From the NCBI GenBank assembly GCA_021443415.1, contig JABUTZ010000013.1:85066-117325 (forward strand): a stretch of 32,260 bases of DNA. Direction: 5' to 3'. The stretch comes from Bacteroidaceae bacterium. GTDB taxonomy: Bacteria; Bacteroidota; Bacteroidia; Bacteroidales; Bacteroidaceae. Below the pieces are notes generated by a model, which saw only the letters and a list, made by a program, of their open reading frames with translations, was not told where the DNA came from and ran no database searches. The translations under genes and the position numbers were made by a program. Shown in pieces: positions 15,086 to 22,842 of the stretch; position 1 is the stretch's first letter, and each line of letters begins with the position of its first letter.

Positions 15086-18000
15086 TTACTTCGTGACGAT
15101 GACTTTGCCGTTTCTTATCGCGACGCCGCGGTAGGTGGCGGCGTTGACCTCCTGACCCTGCAGGTTGTAGGTCCTCGTAGCGTGTGAGTCGGTGGCGGTG
15201 ACGCTGTTGATGCCGTCGTAGCGCGAGGGGTCGATGTACGCGACACAGGCGTTGATGATGCGCTCGGTGTCTGCGTCGATGAGCATGACGACCATCTTTG
15301 CGTTCTTGGGGTTCTCGACCACATCGGTCAACTCGCCCTCCAACTCGCACACCATCACCTCGTCGGCTGCGGCCTGCTGGGGGAGCAGGGCGGGAGTGCC
15401 GGCATAAGATGAACTGTAGACGGTGCGCACCACGTCGTTGTGGACGTAGCCGCGCACGGTCTCCATGCCGTACTTGCCACCGCGTCCCCAGTCGCCGAGG
15501 AGCGGGTCGGGGTTGTTGGAGAAGTAGTTGTGCTGTAGGTTGACGAGGCTGTCCTCGAGGAGGACGGCGAAGACGTTCACCTTCATGTTCTTGATGTTCA
15601 GTGCGCTCGTCACCTCGACGGGCATGGTGAACTCGCGCGTTGTCTCGTTGTAGTTGACCTTTGCGGAAACGGCGAGGGGTGTTGCCTTTTCCATCTCGAC
15701 GGCCACGCGGTCCATCCACAGTTCGCCGTTGTGGCTGAACGTGAAGCGGAACGACTCGTCGGTAGTCATCGGCATGCATGCGTCCGTGCTGCGCTGGATG
15801 ACGGCGGTCGGAGCTCCGTAGAGACCAAGATAAGTGGTGTAGCCATCGAGTCCGTTGCCCCAGATGTCGCCCGTGTAGGTGTGGATGCTGACGGGAATGA
15901 AGCGGTTGCCGTAGAGGCGCTCCATCTGGCTGATGGCGAGGATGCCCTGCGGGCAGTTGCCGCAAGTGGTGCCCGTCATCTCCTCCAGTACGACGCGCTT
16001 TGTGGGTGTGAACGTGAGGTTGTCGACAGTGCCGCGGATGCGGTTGGTCACGCCGTCGAGAGTCAGTTCGATGGTGTACGCCACCGTCTCGCCGCGCCGG
16101 AGCGGCAGTTGGTCGGCGAACGTGAAGTCGTAGTGGTCGCCCGCCTTCAGCGAGAGACCCTCGGCTGAGAGCCGGCTTATGGTCTTACCCTCGCTGTCGA
16201 GGAGCGAGAGGGCGACGGACGAGTAGGTGTGTGTCTTGTCGGTGATGTCGAGGCGACCGCTGACGGTTGTCGCGCCGAGGTTCTCGACGCAGTCGGGCGA
16301 GGTCACCGTAATGATGAACGGCAGGTCGCGGCTCACCACTATGTTGTCCACGAAGACCATGCTCTGTGCGCGGTTCTCGTTGCCGAAGCAGAGGTATATG
16401 TTCTTGCCCGCGTAGGCGCTGAGGCTCAGGCTGATGTCCTGCCATTCGCCCGAGAGCATCTCCTCGTCGTCGCCAGGCGTGAGCAGTGTGTCAGCCACCA
16501 GGTCGCCCTCGCTGAGGATGCGGTTGTAGGTCGCCTCGTCGATGGAGGACAGCTGGTCGTCGGTGGCAAGAATGATGACCTTGAGGCGGTCCTGCTTGGC
16601 CTTGCGGTAGCTCTGCGCCTGGAACGACAGACGGCAGAGAGCGTCGGGGATGAAGATCTGGGGCGACACCATCCAGTCGTGCGACTGTCCCGAGGGCGAG
16701 TAGAGCGAGTGGGAGGCGGCGCAGTAGTCAGCGCTCTCGAGAGTCTCGTGGATGGAGAAGTTCCACGGTGTGTTGTCCTTGTCGAACTCCAGTTCGGTCA
16801 TCGCCGTGATTGGGTTGCGGTGGTCGCCCTCGTAGAGCATCCATGTGGCTATCGAGCTGGCAACGACGTTGAAGTCCTCCTTGAATATGATGGCGTCGCT
16901 CGGGTCCACCTCGCGCTCGTAACTACCACGGAGGCGCATTGTCCAGCGCTCGTTGGCCCCGCCGCCCATGAGGTCGGTCAACGAGCCGGCGCCCAGCGCT
17001 ACCGTGTAGTCGACGTCCTTGAGCAGGTACTGCGTGGTCGGGGGGAAGAGCATCACCGACGTGCCGTTGTATGCCACCACGAGGTCGCATACGCGCTTGC
17101 CCTCGGCTGTCGTCTCCACCCATGCCGAGGCGGTGTCGGTGCCCAGCACGTCGCAGTCCATCGTCAGCATGACGGGCGAGCTTGAGTAGTCGAGCTTCGA
17201 GGTCGTGCTGCCGTCCTCGGGATAGACGCTCACCACGCGCACGGGCGCACTCGCGCGTCCTTTATATTGTATCGTAATGTCCGTGTTAGTCTGTTCGCTG
17301 TCGCCCGCCACGCATACGGTGCCTGCGGGCAGGTGGAAGTCGTAGGTCTTGTCCGCCTCGAGGTCGCGCGAGCGGAACGCCACGACCACCGTCTTGCTGT
17401 CGGTCGGGTCGACATAGATGCCGTTGCCCGAGAGCGACTGCCACGAGCCAAAGGTGGCGGCCGTCTGTGCGCCGATCACCTCGACGCTGCGCGTGAACGT
17501 GAGCCGGATCTGGCTCAGGCGACTGAAGCTGGTCCCCGCCTCTGGCGAGGCCGTGTAGGCACCCAGCAGCTTGAGGTCCTTGCAGACATCCACCAGACGC
17601 TCGTTCATCTTCATCACCATGTTCTGCCCGAACTGCGGGTCGACCATCGCGGTGAACGTCATGCCGTCATCAGAGATGCTGTAGGGAGTGCCCGTGTTGT
17701 CCAGTCCCGACGCCGCCGTGAAGTCCATGCCGTAGCGCTGGGCGAGGAGCGAGCGCAGGCTGTACCAGTACTTGCCGCTGCGTATGTAGAACTCGCGCGC
17801 CGCGGTGCTCATGGGCGCGCCGCCGTAGATGTTGCCGTCGTTGTCGATGACGTTGCAGAGGATGTTGCGGTCTTCGTCGGAAGCGTTGAACGCCTCGACG
17901 GCACCCGTCTCGATGTTGTAGCGCACGGGGGCGTAGTATTCCTCGGGGCTCTGTACGAAATATCCGTTGCAGACGATCCACTTCGCGTTGGGCGACATGC

Positions 18001-18793
18001 CTTGGGGCGAGAGGAAGTAGAGACCCTTGAGCAGCGGTTCGTAGCCGATGGACGTCGCGCTACCCTTCTTGTAGGCGATGTAGGTGAACGCCCCCGTCCC
18101 GTCGTTCGCCTCGCGGTCGATGAGGAAGGCGTAGTCGGGGTAGTCGACGAACATATAGCCCAGTATGTAGCGACCGTCGGCGGACACATCGACAAAGCCC
18201 ACCATGCCGTTCTTGTTGCCCTTGGGGTCGGCGGCGGGGATGGCCTTGCTGCCGAGGGTCACCTCGGTGCCAGTCGTGAGGTCCCACATCTTGCCCCATG
18301 ACATCGTGTACCAGTCCACCTCCGAGCCCGAGCCGCCGCCGTTGTGCGTCAGTCCGACGGCATAGTGCCCGTCGGGAGTCACCGCGCGCACCTGTCCGGG
18401 TTCGCTCGACAGCTTCGTCCACTTGCCCGTGGTGCGGTCGAGGAAGGCGGGGCAGTTCTCATAGCTGCCCACCACGATGTTGCCGTCGTTGGTCACCGCG
18501 AGCGCTGCCGCCACTCCGTGGAGGCTGATGTCCTGCTTCGTCTGTAGGTCGGTGATGGCGTAGGTGGTGAGGTTGATGAGTTGCGACGTGGTCGTCGCCT
18601 CCACCTCCTGGTACTGTGTCACCCACTGCCCGTTTGCAGACATCTTGCCGAAGATGTAGCCCGTGGAACTGAAGCTCTTGATCGACGGACGCTGCTGGGC
18701 GAAGGCGGTGAGGGCGAGGAAGAAGAGGAGGAGGAGGGAAGCCCCCCTCCGGCTCCTCCCGAAATGGGGGGAGGGACTGGTGTGGTGAGTCAT
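15086..18793 (-). CDS. Giant multidomain secreted protein with Omp28 thioredoxin-like domain
   Basis: About 1235 residues from the ATG at 18793 (the track uses a GTG 10 codons earlier). Signal peptide: a long n-region (MTHHTSPSPHFGRSRRG) and core LLLLFFLALTAFA. Residues about 40-390 look like a beta-propeller (AVTPDGHYAVGL, DVSADGRYILGY). About 415-630 resemble two Ig-like domains. About 640-810 fit a choice-of-anchor-J domain (FKEDFN..., HDWMVSPQIFIPDA, IVFVDNIVVS type). About 930 onward is an Omp28-like domain with CGNC near 944-947 (VVLEEMTGTTCGNCPQG). The end (YNLQGQEV...RGVAIRNGKVIVTK) is a CTD-like tail. It is likely exposed outside the cell. The n-region is encoded by a dispersed palindromic repeat. 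Confidence 0.7.
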   Translation of the reverse strand: MTHHTSPSPHFGRSRRGASLLLLFFLALTAFAQQRPSIKSFSSTGYIFGKMSANGQWVTQYQEVEATTTSQLINLTTYAITDLQTKQDISLHGVAAALAVTNDGNIVVGSYENCPAFLDRTTGKWTKLSSEPGQVRAVTPDGHYAVGLTHNGGGSGSEVDWYTMSWGKMWDLTTGTEVTLGSKAIPAADPKGNKNGMVGFVDVSADGRYILGYMFVDYPDYAFLIDREANDGTGAFTYIAYKKGSATSIGYEPLLKGLYFLSPQGMSPNAKWIVCNGYFVQSPEEYYAPVRYNIETGAVEAFNASDEDRNILCNVIDNDGNIYGGAPMSTAAREFYIRSGKYWYSLRSLLAQRYGMDFTAASGLDNTGTPYSISDDGMTFTAMVDPQFGQNMVMKMNERLVDVCKDLKLLGAYTASPEAGTSFSRLSQIRLTFTRSVEVIGAQTAATFGSWQSLSGNGIYVDPTDSKTVVVAFRSRDLEADKTYDFHLPAGTVCVAGDSEQTNTDITIQYKGRASAPVRVVSVYPEDGSTTSKLDYSSSPVMLTMDCDVLGTDTASAWVETTAEGKRVCDLVVAYNGTSVMLFPPTTQYLLKDVDYTVALGAGSLTDLMGGGANERWTMRLRGSYEREVDPSDAIIFKEDFNVVASSIATWMLYEGDHRNPITAMTELEFDKDNTPWNFSIHETLESADYCAASHSLYSPSGQSHDWMVSPQIFIPDALCRLSFQAQSYRKAKQDRLKVIILATDDQLSSIDEATYNRILSEGDLVADTLLTPGDDEEMLSGEWQDISLSLSAYAGKNIYLCFGNENRAQSMVFVDNIVVSRDLPFIITVTSPDCVENLGATTVSGRLDITDKTHTYSSVALSLLDSEGKTISRLSAEGLSLKAGDHYDFTFADQLPLRRGETVAYTIELTLDGVTNRIRGTVDNLTFTPTKRVVLEEMTGTTCGNCPQGILAISQMERLYGNRFIPVSIHTYTGDIWGNGLDGYTTYLGLYGAPTAVIQRSTDACMPMTTDESFRFTFSHNGELWMDRVAVEMEKATPLAVSAKVNYNETTREFTMPVEVTSALNIKNMKVNVFAVLLEDSLVNLQHNYFSNNPDPLLGDWGRGGKYGMETVRGYVHNDVVRTVYSSSYAGTPALLPQQAAADEVMVCELEGELTDVVENPKNAKMVVMLIDADTERIINACVAYIDPSRYDGINSVTATDSHATRTYNLQGQEVNAATYRGVAIRNGKVIVTK
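18741..18776 (-). repeat. C/G-rich palindromic element inside coding sequence
   Basis: On the minus strand CTCCCCCCATTTCGGG followed by GGAGCC and a G-run; this nearly repeats the plus-strand element at 20571-20605. Here it encodes the PSPHFGRSRRG part of the signal peptide of the giant secreted protein. Confidence 0.75.
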
Positions 18794-18809
18794 GATGCGC
18801 TGTTTTGGG

Positions 18810-18897
18810 CGTGCCTGCGGCACGGGTGATGCGGTTTGGGGTGTGCCTGCGGCACGTTTGTTTTTCGTTATATCGTTATAACGTTATATCGTTATGT
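18810..18897. repeat. Twin GTGCCTGCGGCAC hairpins and CGTTATAT octamers
   Basis: GTGCCTGCGGCAC, a 5-bp stem with a TGC loop, occurs at 18811-18823 and 18843-18855. Four octamers CGTTATAT, CGTTATAA, CGTTATAT, CGTTATGT follow at 18866-18897. All lie in the untranslated leader of the giant secreted protein; the nearer hairpin is 17 nt from its ATG. Confidence 0.8.
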
Positions 18898-18925
18898 CGA
18901 CGCACGGCGAGGATTTCGAGAATAG

Positions 18926-18933
18926 CAAGGCTA
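18926..18933 (-). promoter_or_regulatory. Weak -7-like box upstream of the giant secreted protein
   Basis: Minus strand TAGCCTTG, one mismatch to TAnnTTTG. It lies directly after heptamer array 5 in the same arrangement as the -7 box before the RNase R gene (array, AAAGG, TATAG, then TTGCT). Confidence 0.35.
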
Positions 18934-18937
18934 TACC

Positions 18938-19035
18938 TTTATTCTTTATTCTTTATTCTTTATTCTTTATTCTTTATTCTTTATTCTCTACACTCTACAC
19001 TCTACACTCTACACTCTACACTCTATTCTCTATCT
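18938..19035. repeat. Heptamer array 5 (13 units plus partial)
   Basis: Seven perfect TTTATTC units (18938-18986), five perfect TCTACAC units (18987-19021), one TCTATTC and a partial. It is the longest array in the window. It overlaps the stop codon (19030-19032) of the small secreted protein gene. Confidence 0.95.
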
Positions 19036-19665
19036 GATGACTGCCTTCTTGCCGTTGGCGATGACGAGGCCGCGGGTCTTGGCGGTGGCGGGCTGGCCGG
19101 TGACGGTGTACATGCGTGCGTCGGCGTTGGTCTGCTTGGCGGAGGCGATCGAGGCGGGGAAGGCACCGTTGCAGAAGTGGACGGTGATGGTGGGGCCGTC
19201 GCCTACGTAGAACTTCATGTTGTCATGGATGCGGAGCGTATAGACAACCGTGCAGTAGCCCGTGGTCCCGGGTCCGGGCACCCACTCGGAGCGCAGGTTG
19301 GTGTATGTGCCGGCATAGACCACCTCGGTGCCGGTGCGCACGATTTGTCCGGGAGTATTGTAGATGACGCAGTCGTTGGGGAAGCACTGGCTCAGGACGC
19401 CGTTGTCCATGTGCTGGATGTCGAGTGCCAGACCGGCGTTGCAGGCAATGTCCTCGCCTATGTATCCGACGAAGATCCCCGAGTCATAGTAATCTTCTCC
19501 TCCTCCGTAGGGGTCTTCTGTCTTCTCGGTAGCGGTAATCACGGCTCCGTCGGGATAGATGTTGCCGTCTTTGTCACAGAAGACGAGTTCTTCTTTGGTC
19601 TGTGCGTTTGCGCCGAGGCAGAGGAGAGCCAGGGCGAGAGAGAGTAAAGTTTTTTTCATATTCAT
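19030..19665 (-). CDS. Small secreted protein with CTD-like tail
   Basis: 211 residues; a start at the third codon (MKKTLL) is also possible. The signal peptide is MNMKKTLLSLALALLCLGANAQ. The mature domain is about 140 residues, beta-rich, acidic near the start (EKTEDPYGGGEDYYD), with five cysteines. The tail ARMYTVTGQPATAKTRGLVIANGKKAVIR has the pattern seen at the ends of the two large secreted proteins nearby. No known family was recognised. Its ATG overlaps the stop of the Omp28 lipoprotein gene by 4 nt, so the two are translationally coupled and probably work together. The stop codon lies in heptamer array 5. Confidence 0.65.
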   Translation of the reverse strand: MNMKKTLLSLALALLCLGANAQTKEELVFCDKDGNIYPDGAVITATEKTEDPYGGGEDYYDSGIFVGYIGEDIACNAGLALDIQHMDNGVLSQCFPNDCVIYNTPGQIVRTGTEVVYAGTYTNLRSEWVPGPGTTGYCTVVYTLRIHDNMKFYVGDGPTITVHFCNGAFPASIASAKQTNADARMYTVTGQPATAKTRGLVIANGKKAVIR

Positions 19666-20477
19666 TTGATTTTTGATGATGTCACCTGGATTATTCCGTT
19701 TGCGTCGTAGAGGAATGACACGGCGTAGCAGTTGGCGGGTACGAACTTGGCTGTCGTCGAGGGCAGCGTTTCGTTGTCCAGCTTGATCTTAGACGTGTTT
19801 GTGGTCTTGCCGCCGCTCGGGAGGGTCACTGACTCGCCCCCGTCGCCGTTGACATAGTCGCGGAAGACGTGGTTGTGCATGTACGAGTTGTCGGGCTTTC
19901 CGTTGGGCATTGTCTGCATGGCTACGATGCTGTCCTGGAGCAGCATGACCTGAAGTCGGGCGTCGAGGGCGTCGTTGGCGGTCACCTGTGTGGTCACCGT
20001 CATCTCCTTCGTCTGCTCGTCGTAGGCGGTCGTGCAACTCAGGTTCGTGTATGTCGGTTTCTGGATGGCCTCGCGCACCACGTCCGCCCACGATGTGTAT
20101 TCGGTCAGTCCGCCTATGCGGTTGACCGTGCCGATGGGTTGCGTTTGCACGTTGAAATTCTTTCCGTAGGCGCGGCTCACCTCGCTCATCAGTCCGATGA
20201 CTGTCGCCGTGCCGGCAAAACCCATCGGGTCGCAGTGGATGGCTACGGGCACTATCTTGTCCTCGCCATAGGCTTCAATGAGTGACTCGATGGTCTCGGC
20301 CGCCTTCGGACAGTTGGCGCATCGCTGGCCCGTGAAGTCCTCTATCATCACCACACGTTTTGTCGCCACCGGCTCGACGTATATCAGTCGCTCGTCGTCC
20401 TTGATGTCGGAGCAGGCGGCGAGGGCGACAAGGAATAAGGAACAAAGAATAAAGAATAAGGGATTAGTCGTTTTCAT
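19662..20477 (-). CDS. Omp28-related lipoprotein with CANC motif
   Basis: 271 residues. It has a lipoprotein signal with lipobox LAAC (Cys22), and the h-region LFFILCSLFL is encoded by heptamer array 6. The segment TKRVVMIEDFTGQRCANCP (CxxC at Cys53 and Cys56) matches the Omp28-type thioredoxin-like domain and parallels the CGNC segment of the giant protein downstream. Omp28 proteins are outer-membrane or surface proteins of Bacteroidetes; their precise role is unsettled. The CxxC suggests thiol redox or disulfide handling, which is inference. It is coupled to the small secreted protein gene. Confidence 0.8.
   Translation of the reverse strand: MKTTNPLFFILCSLFLVALAACSDIKDDERLIYVEPVATKRVVMIEDFTGQRCANCPKAAETIESLIEAYGEDKIVPVAIHCDPMGFAGTATVIGLMSEVSRAYGKNFNVQTQPIGTVNRIGGLTEYTSWADVVREAIQKPTYTNLSCTTAYDEQTKEMTVTTQVTANDALDARLQVMLLQDSIVAMQTMPNGKPDNSYMHNHVFRDYVNGDGGESVTLPSGGKTTNTSKIKLDNETLPSTTAKFVPANCYAVSFLYDANGIIQVTSSKIK
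20430..20457. repeat. Heptamer array 6, inside the Omp28 lipoprotein signal
   Basis: Four units on the plus strand: AAGGAAT, AAGGAAC, AAAGAAT, AAAGAAT. On the coding strand they read as pyrimidine heptamers and encode the hydrophobic core of the lipoprotein signal peptide. Confidence 0.88.
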
Positions 20478-20485
20478 TGACGGTT

Positions 20486-20560
20486 GTTTTTTAACGCAGA
20501 TTGACGCAGATGCTCTTGTTGTTCGTTGTCTGAAATCAAATTGACGCAGATATTTTTGTG
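20486..20560 (+). repeat. CGCAGAT dispersed repeat, copy A
   Basis: About 75 bp containing AACGCAGATTGACGCAGATG, then a CTTGTTGTTCGTTG stretch, then TTGACGCAGAT. It ends next to the start of the Omp28 lipoprotein gene and matches the copies at 29182, 29258 and the window end. Confidence 0.85.
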
Positions 20561-20570
20561 TGATTAGTCT

Positions 20571-20605
20571 CTCCCCCCATTTCGGGGGGAGCCAGAGGGG
20601 GGGGG
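20571..20605 (+). repeat. C/G-rich palindromic element after the DUF6029 stop
   Basis: CTCCCCCC-ATTTC-GGGGGGAG forms an 8-bp hairpin, followed by CCAGAGGGGGGGGG. It abuts the DUF6029 stop codon. It could be a terminator stem, but there is no T run. A near copy is coding at 18741-18776. Confidence 0.75.
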
Positions 20606-22231
20606 TTAGAAGTTGTAATTATAGCTCAGCGTGAGTCCTTTGGTCTCAGGCACATAGCGGCAGACACCGCCGGTGCAGTTGAAGCCGTCGCTGGTGCGCC
20701 CGTAGCCTACCTGGAGGCGATGGGCGTTGTAGTTGAAGGTCACGCTGCCCTGGTAGTAGTGCTCCTTCGTAGTGCCGCAGTTCCACTGGTCGCTGACGGT
20801 GAACATCCAGTGGGGCGCGAGCGAGAGCTCGAGGAGTCCGAACGCCCAGTCGCCCTTGTCGTCACGGGTGGAGAGGTATTGGAGTTCGGCGCGCAGAGTC
20901 GTCTTGCGCGAGAGTTGGAACTTGCCCTCGCCGATGAAGATGTTGGCGCGCACGATGTCGCCGTGCTTCTCGATGGCGGGCATGTTGTAGTACAGGTTTA
21001 TGTACATCAGGTTGAGCTTGAACGTCTTGGAGAACTTCTTCTCAAACTGCACGTTGATGTCGCGGTAGTAGGTGTCGTCACCGAACTTGAAAAACTTCGA
21101 CTTGTAGCCTTCGGTGCCTGCGCCGCCCACCTGCTCCACGTCGATGGCGCGCACGTAGCTGGCATGCACCTTGAGGCTCGTGCCGTACTTGCCTCCGAGA
21201 GCCGTGCCCTTCTTGAACTTGTATCCTATCTCACCCTGGAACGCCCACTCGCCGTTCGGGTCGGTGGCGTAGGGGTAGAGGGCTGGGAGCGAGTAGGTGT
21301 GGTCCATCGTGAACGGAGGCAAGTGGTTGAGGAACAACGGATACTGGCGTGTGTCCGAGCGCGAGCTGCGGAAAAACATGTTGTCGCTGCGCTTGGCCTG
21401 TAGCAGGATGCTCAGTCCTGTCCTCGAATAGGAGGCGGAGAGCATCGCCACGTCGCCTGTGCGATACAGATAGGGAACTTCCGTCTTCACGTTCGGGTCG
21501 ATGCCCTTGCGCGCATACTCGCCGAGGAGGCTGAAGCCGTGTGTCTGCAGGCGGATGCGTGCGTCCCAGGCGTTGACAAACTTCGGGAAGTTGTAGATGT
21601 GCGTTGCGTCGTGGTAGATCGTCTCGTCCTTCTCGTACTTGTTCACCCACGAACCGCCGATGGTCAGGTGCGTGCCGTTGTCCGCCATGCCCTTGACCCA
21701 CTCCCCGATGTCGAACTCAGCGTCGGCGCCCGAGACAACGCTGTTGGAGTTGAACTCCCAGTAAGCGCGCTGGATGCCCGAGAGCATCTTCAGCGAGATG
21801 CCCTTGTAGGGACGCAGGCAGAGGCGTGCGCCGAGCAGCGAGTTGTCGATGCCGAGGCTGCGCTCCTCGTAGGTGCGGAGGACGAAGCCGCTGCCGAACT
21901 GCTCGTAGAACGTGCCTGCCGTCAGGTCCCACTTGTCGTAGTTGAGTTTCAGGTAGATGTTGGACACGCCATAGCCCTTGAACGTCGGTTCGAAGCCCGG
22001 CATCGGGTGGTCGAGGTACTCAAACCGTATGCCCCCTTCGAGGTGGCGGTAATTGACGCGCAGGTTGGCGTATGTGTTTGTGAGGAAGTGCTCGGGCATG
22101 TCCGCGTTTATCTCCGAGGGGATAAGGACGTCGCTCTGTATGCTTCCCGTCACAATCGTCTTGTCGCTCTGCGCCATCGCGGTGGCGAATGGCAGCAGGC
22201 AGAGGACAACGAAAAATAAAAGTTTTCTCAT
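20606..22231 (-). CDS. DUF6029-like outer-membrane beta-barrel protein
   Basis: 541 residues. The signal peptide is MRKLLFFVVLCLLPFATAMAQ. The mature protein is alternating polar and aromatic strands throughout (NTYANLRVNYRHLEGGIRFEY, VTFNYNAHRLQVGYGR) and ends in NYNF with a terminal Phe, the usual signal for outer-membrane barrel insertion. It resembles the DUF6029 group of Bacteroidetes. The function is unknown; a porin-like or transport role is inference. It lies between tlpA (30 nt upstream, a gap made of heptamers) and the Omp28 lipoprotein, a placement that suggests a shared surface-thiol system. Confidence 0.75.
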   Translation of the reverse strand: MRKLLFFVVLCLLPFATAMAQSDKTIVTGSIQSDVLIPSEINADMPEHFLTNTYANLRVNYRHLEGGIRFEYLDHPMPGFEPTFKGYGVSNIYLKLNYDKWDLTAGTFYEQFGSGFVLRTYEERSLGIDNSLLGARLCLRPYKGISLKMLSGIQRAYWEFNSNSVVSGADAEFDIGEWVKGMADNGTHLTIGGSWVNKYEKDETIYHDATHIYNFPKFVNAWDARIRLQTHGFSLLGEYARKGIDPNVKTEVPYLYRTGDVAMLSASYSRTGLSILLQAKRSDNMFFRSSRSDTRQYPLFLNHLPPFTMDHTYSLPALYPYATDPNGEWAFQGEIGYKFKKGTALGGKYGTSLKVHASYVRAIDVEQVGGAGTEGYKSKFFKFGDDTYYRDINVQFEKKFSKTFKLNLMYINLYYNMPAIEKHGDIVRANIFIGEGKFQLSRKTTLRAELQYLSTRDDKGDWAFGLLELSLAPHWMFTVSDQWNCGTTKEHYYQGSVTFNYNAHRLQVGYGRTSDGFNCTGGVCRYVPETKGLTLSYNYNF

Positions 22232-22239
22232 AGAATTGC

Positions 22240-22281
22240 TTTACACTCTACACTCTACACTCTACTCTCTATTCTCTATAA
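22240..22281. repeat. Heptamer array 7 (tlpA 3' end to DUF6029 start)
   Basis: Six units: TTTACAC, TCTACAC, TCTACAC, TCTACTC, TCTATTC, TCTATAA on the plus strand. It supplies the last codons and the stop of tlpA and fills almost all of the gap before the DUF6029 gene. Confidence 0.92.
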
Positions 22282-22759
22282 GTGCTCTCACTTTCTCAAT
22301 CAATTCTGTCTCGGCGCCGTCGGTGTATCCGCTGTGGCGATAGACGATCTTGCCCTTGCCGTCTACGATGATGGTGTAGGGAATCATCTGTCCGCCGAGG
22401 GCTTTGAGGAAGTCGCTGTTGGGGTCGAGCAGCACCTCGTACTCCCATCCGTGGTTGTCGACCAGCGGCTTCACCTTGTTGATGTTGTGTGCCTGGTCGA
22501 TGCTCACGGCGATCACCTTCACGCCCGTCTCCTCCTTCCATTCGTCATACACCTCGGCGATGGCAGACAGTTCGCGGTTGCAGGGCTTGCACCAAGTGGC
22601 GAAGAAGTCGATGATAAACGGCTTGCCGTCGTTTGACAACTCATTGGTGTTTACGGTCTTGCCCTCGATGTTCTTAAGAGAGAAAGTCGGCAGTTCGCTT
22701 TGTGCGCTTGCTGTTGCCGCGCAGATGAGCATCATGGATGCAATAATGATATTCTTCAT
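22262..22759 (-). CDS. TlpA-family thiol-disulfide oxidoreductase
   Basis: 165 residues. The signal peptide is MKNIIIASMMLICAATASAQ. A thioredoxin fold follows, with the active site ATWCKPC (Cys57, Cys60) and the cis-proline region QMIPYTIIVD (Pro127). It is a periplasmic reductase or resurfacing enzyme of the TlpA/ResA type. Its first place in a run that also contains two Omp28-type CxxC proteins suggests it supplies or removes electrons for them (inference). The last residues (IENRE) and the stop are encoded by heptamer array 7, so the C-terminus is probably not under tight constraint. It has a very good promoter. Confidence 0.9.
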   Translation of the reverse strand: MKNIIIASMMLICAATASAQSELPTFSLKNIEGKTVNTNELSNDGKPFIIDFFATWCKPCNRELSAIAEVYDEWKEETGVKVIAVSIDQAHNINKVKPLVDNHGWEYEVLLDPNSDFLKALGGQMIPYTIIVDGKGKIVYRHSGYTDGAETELIEKVRALIENRE

Positions 22760-22811
22760 TTCGGTAGTGTTTTAATTCGTTTATATGACTATCTGTTAGG
22801 CCATTTGGTTG

Positions 22812-22842
22812 CAAAGGTACAAAAAAGAACAAACCCGACAAA
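22812..22842 (-). promoter_or_regulatory. Promoter of tlpA
   Basis: Minus strand TTTG (22839-22842), a 19-nt spacer and TACCTTTG (22812-22819): full Bacteroidetes promoter. It may drive the whole minus-strand run of secreted-protein genes down to 12647. The -33 box lies inside a long inverted repeat. Confidence 0.75.

Noticed and set aside
18938-19035. Array 5 as a CRISPR array
   Set aside because: Units are 7 bp in direct contact with no spacers; it is a simple tandem array.
18805-19647. 280-aa plus-strand ORF with a hydrophobic repeat (LYSLFFILYS...)
   Set aside because: The hydrophobic part is only the heptamer array read on the pyrimidine strand; the rest is antisense to the small secreted protein gene.
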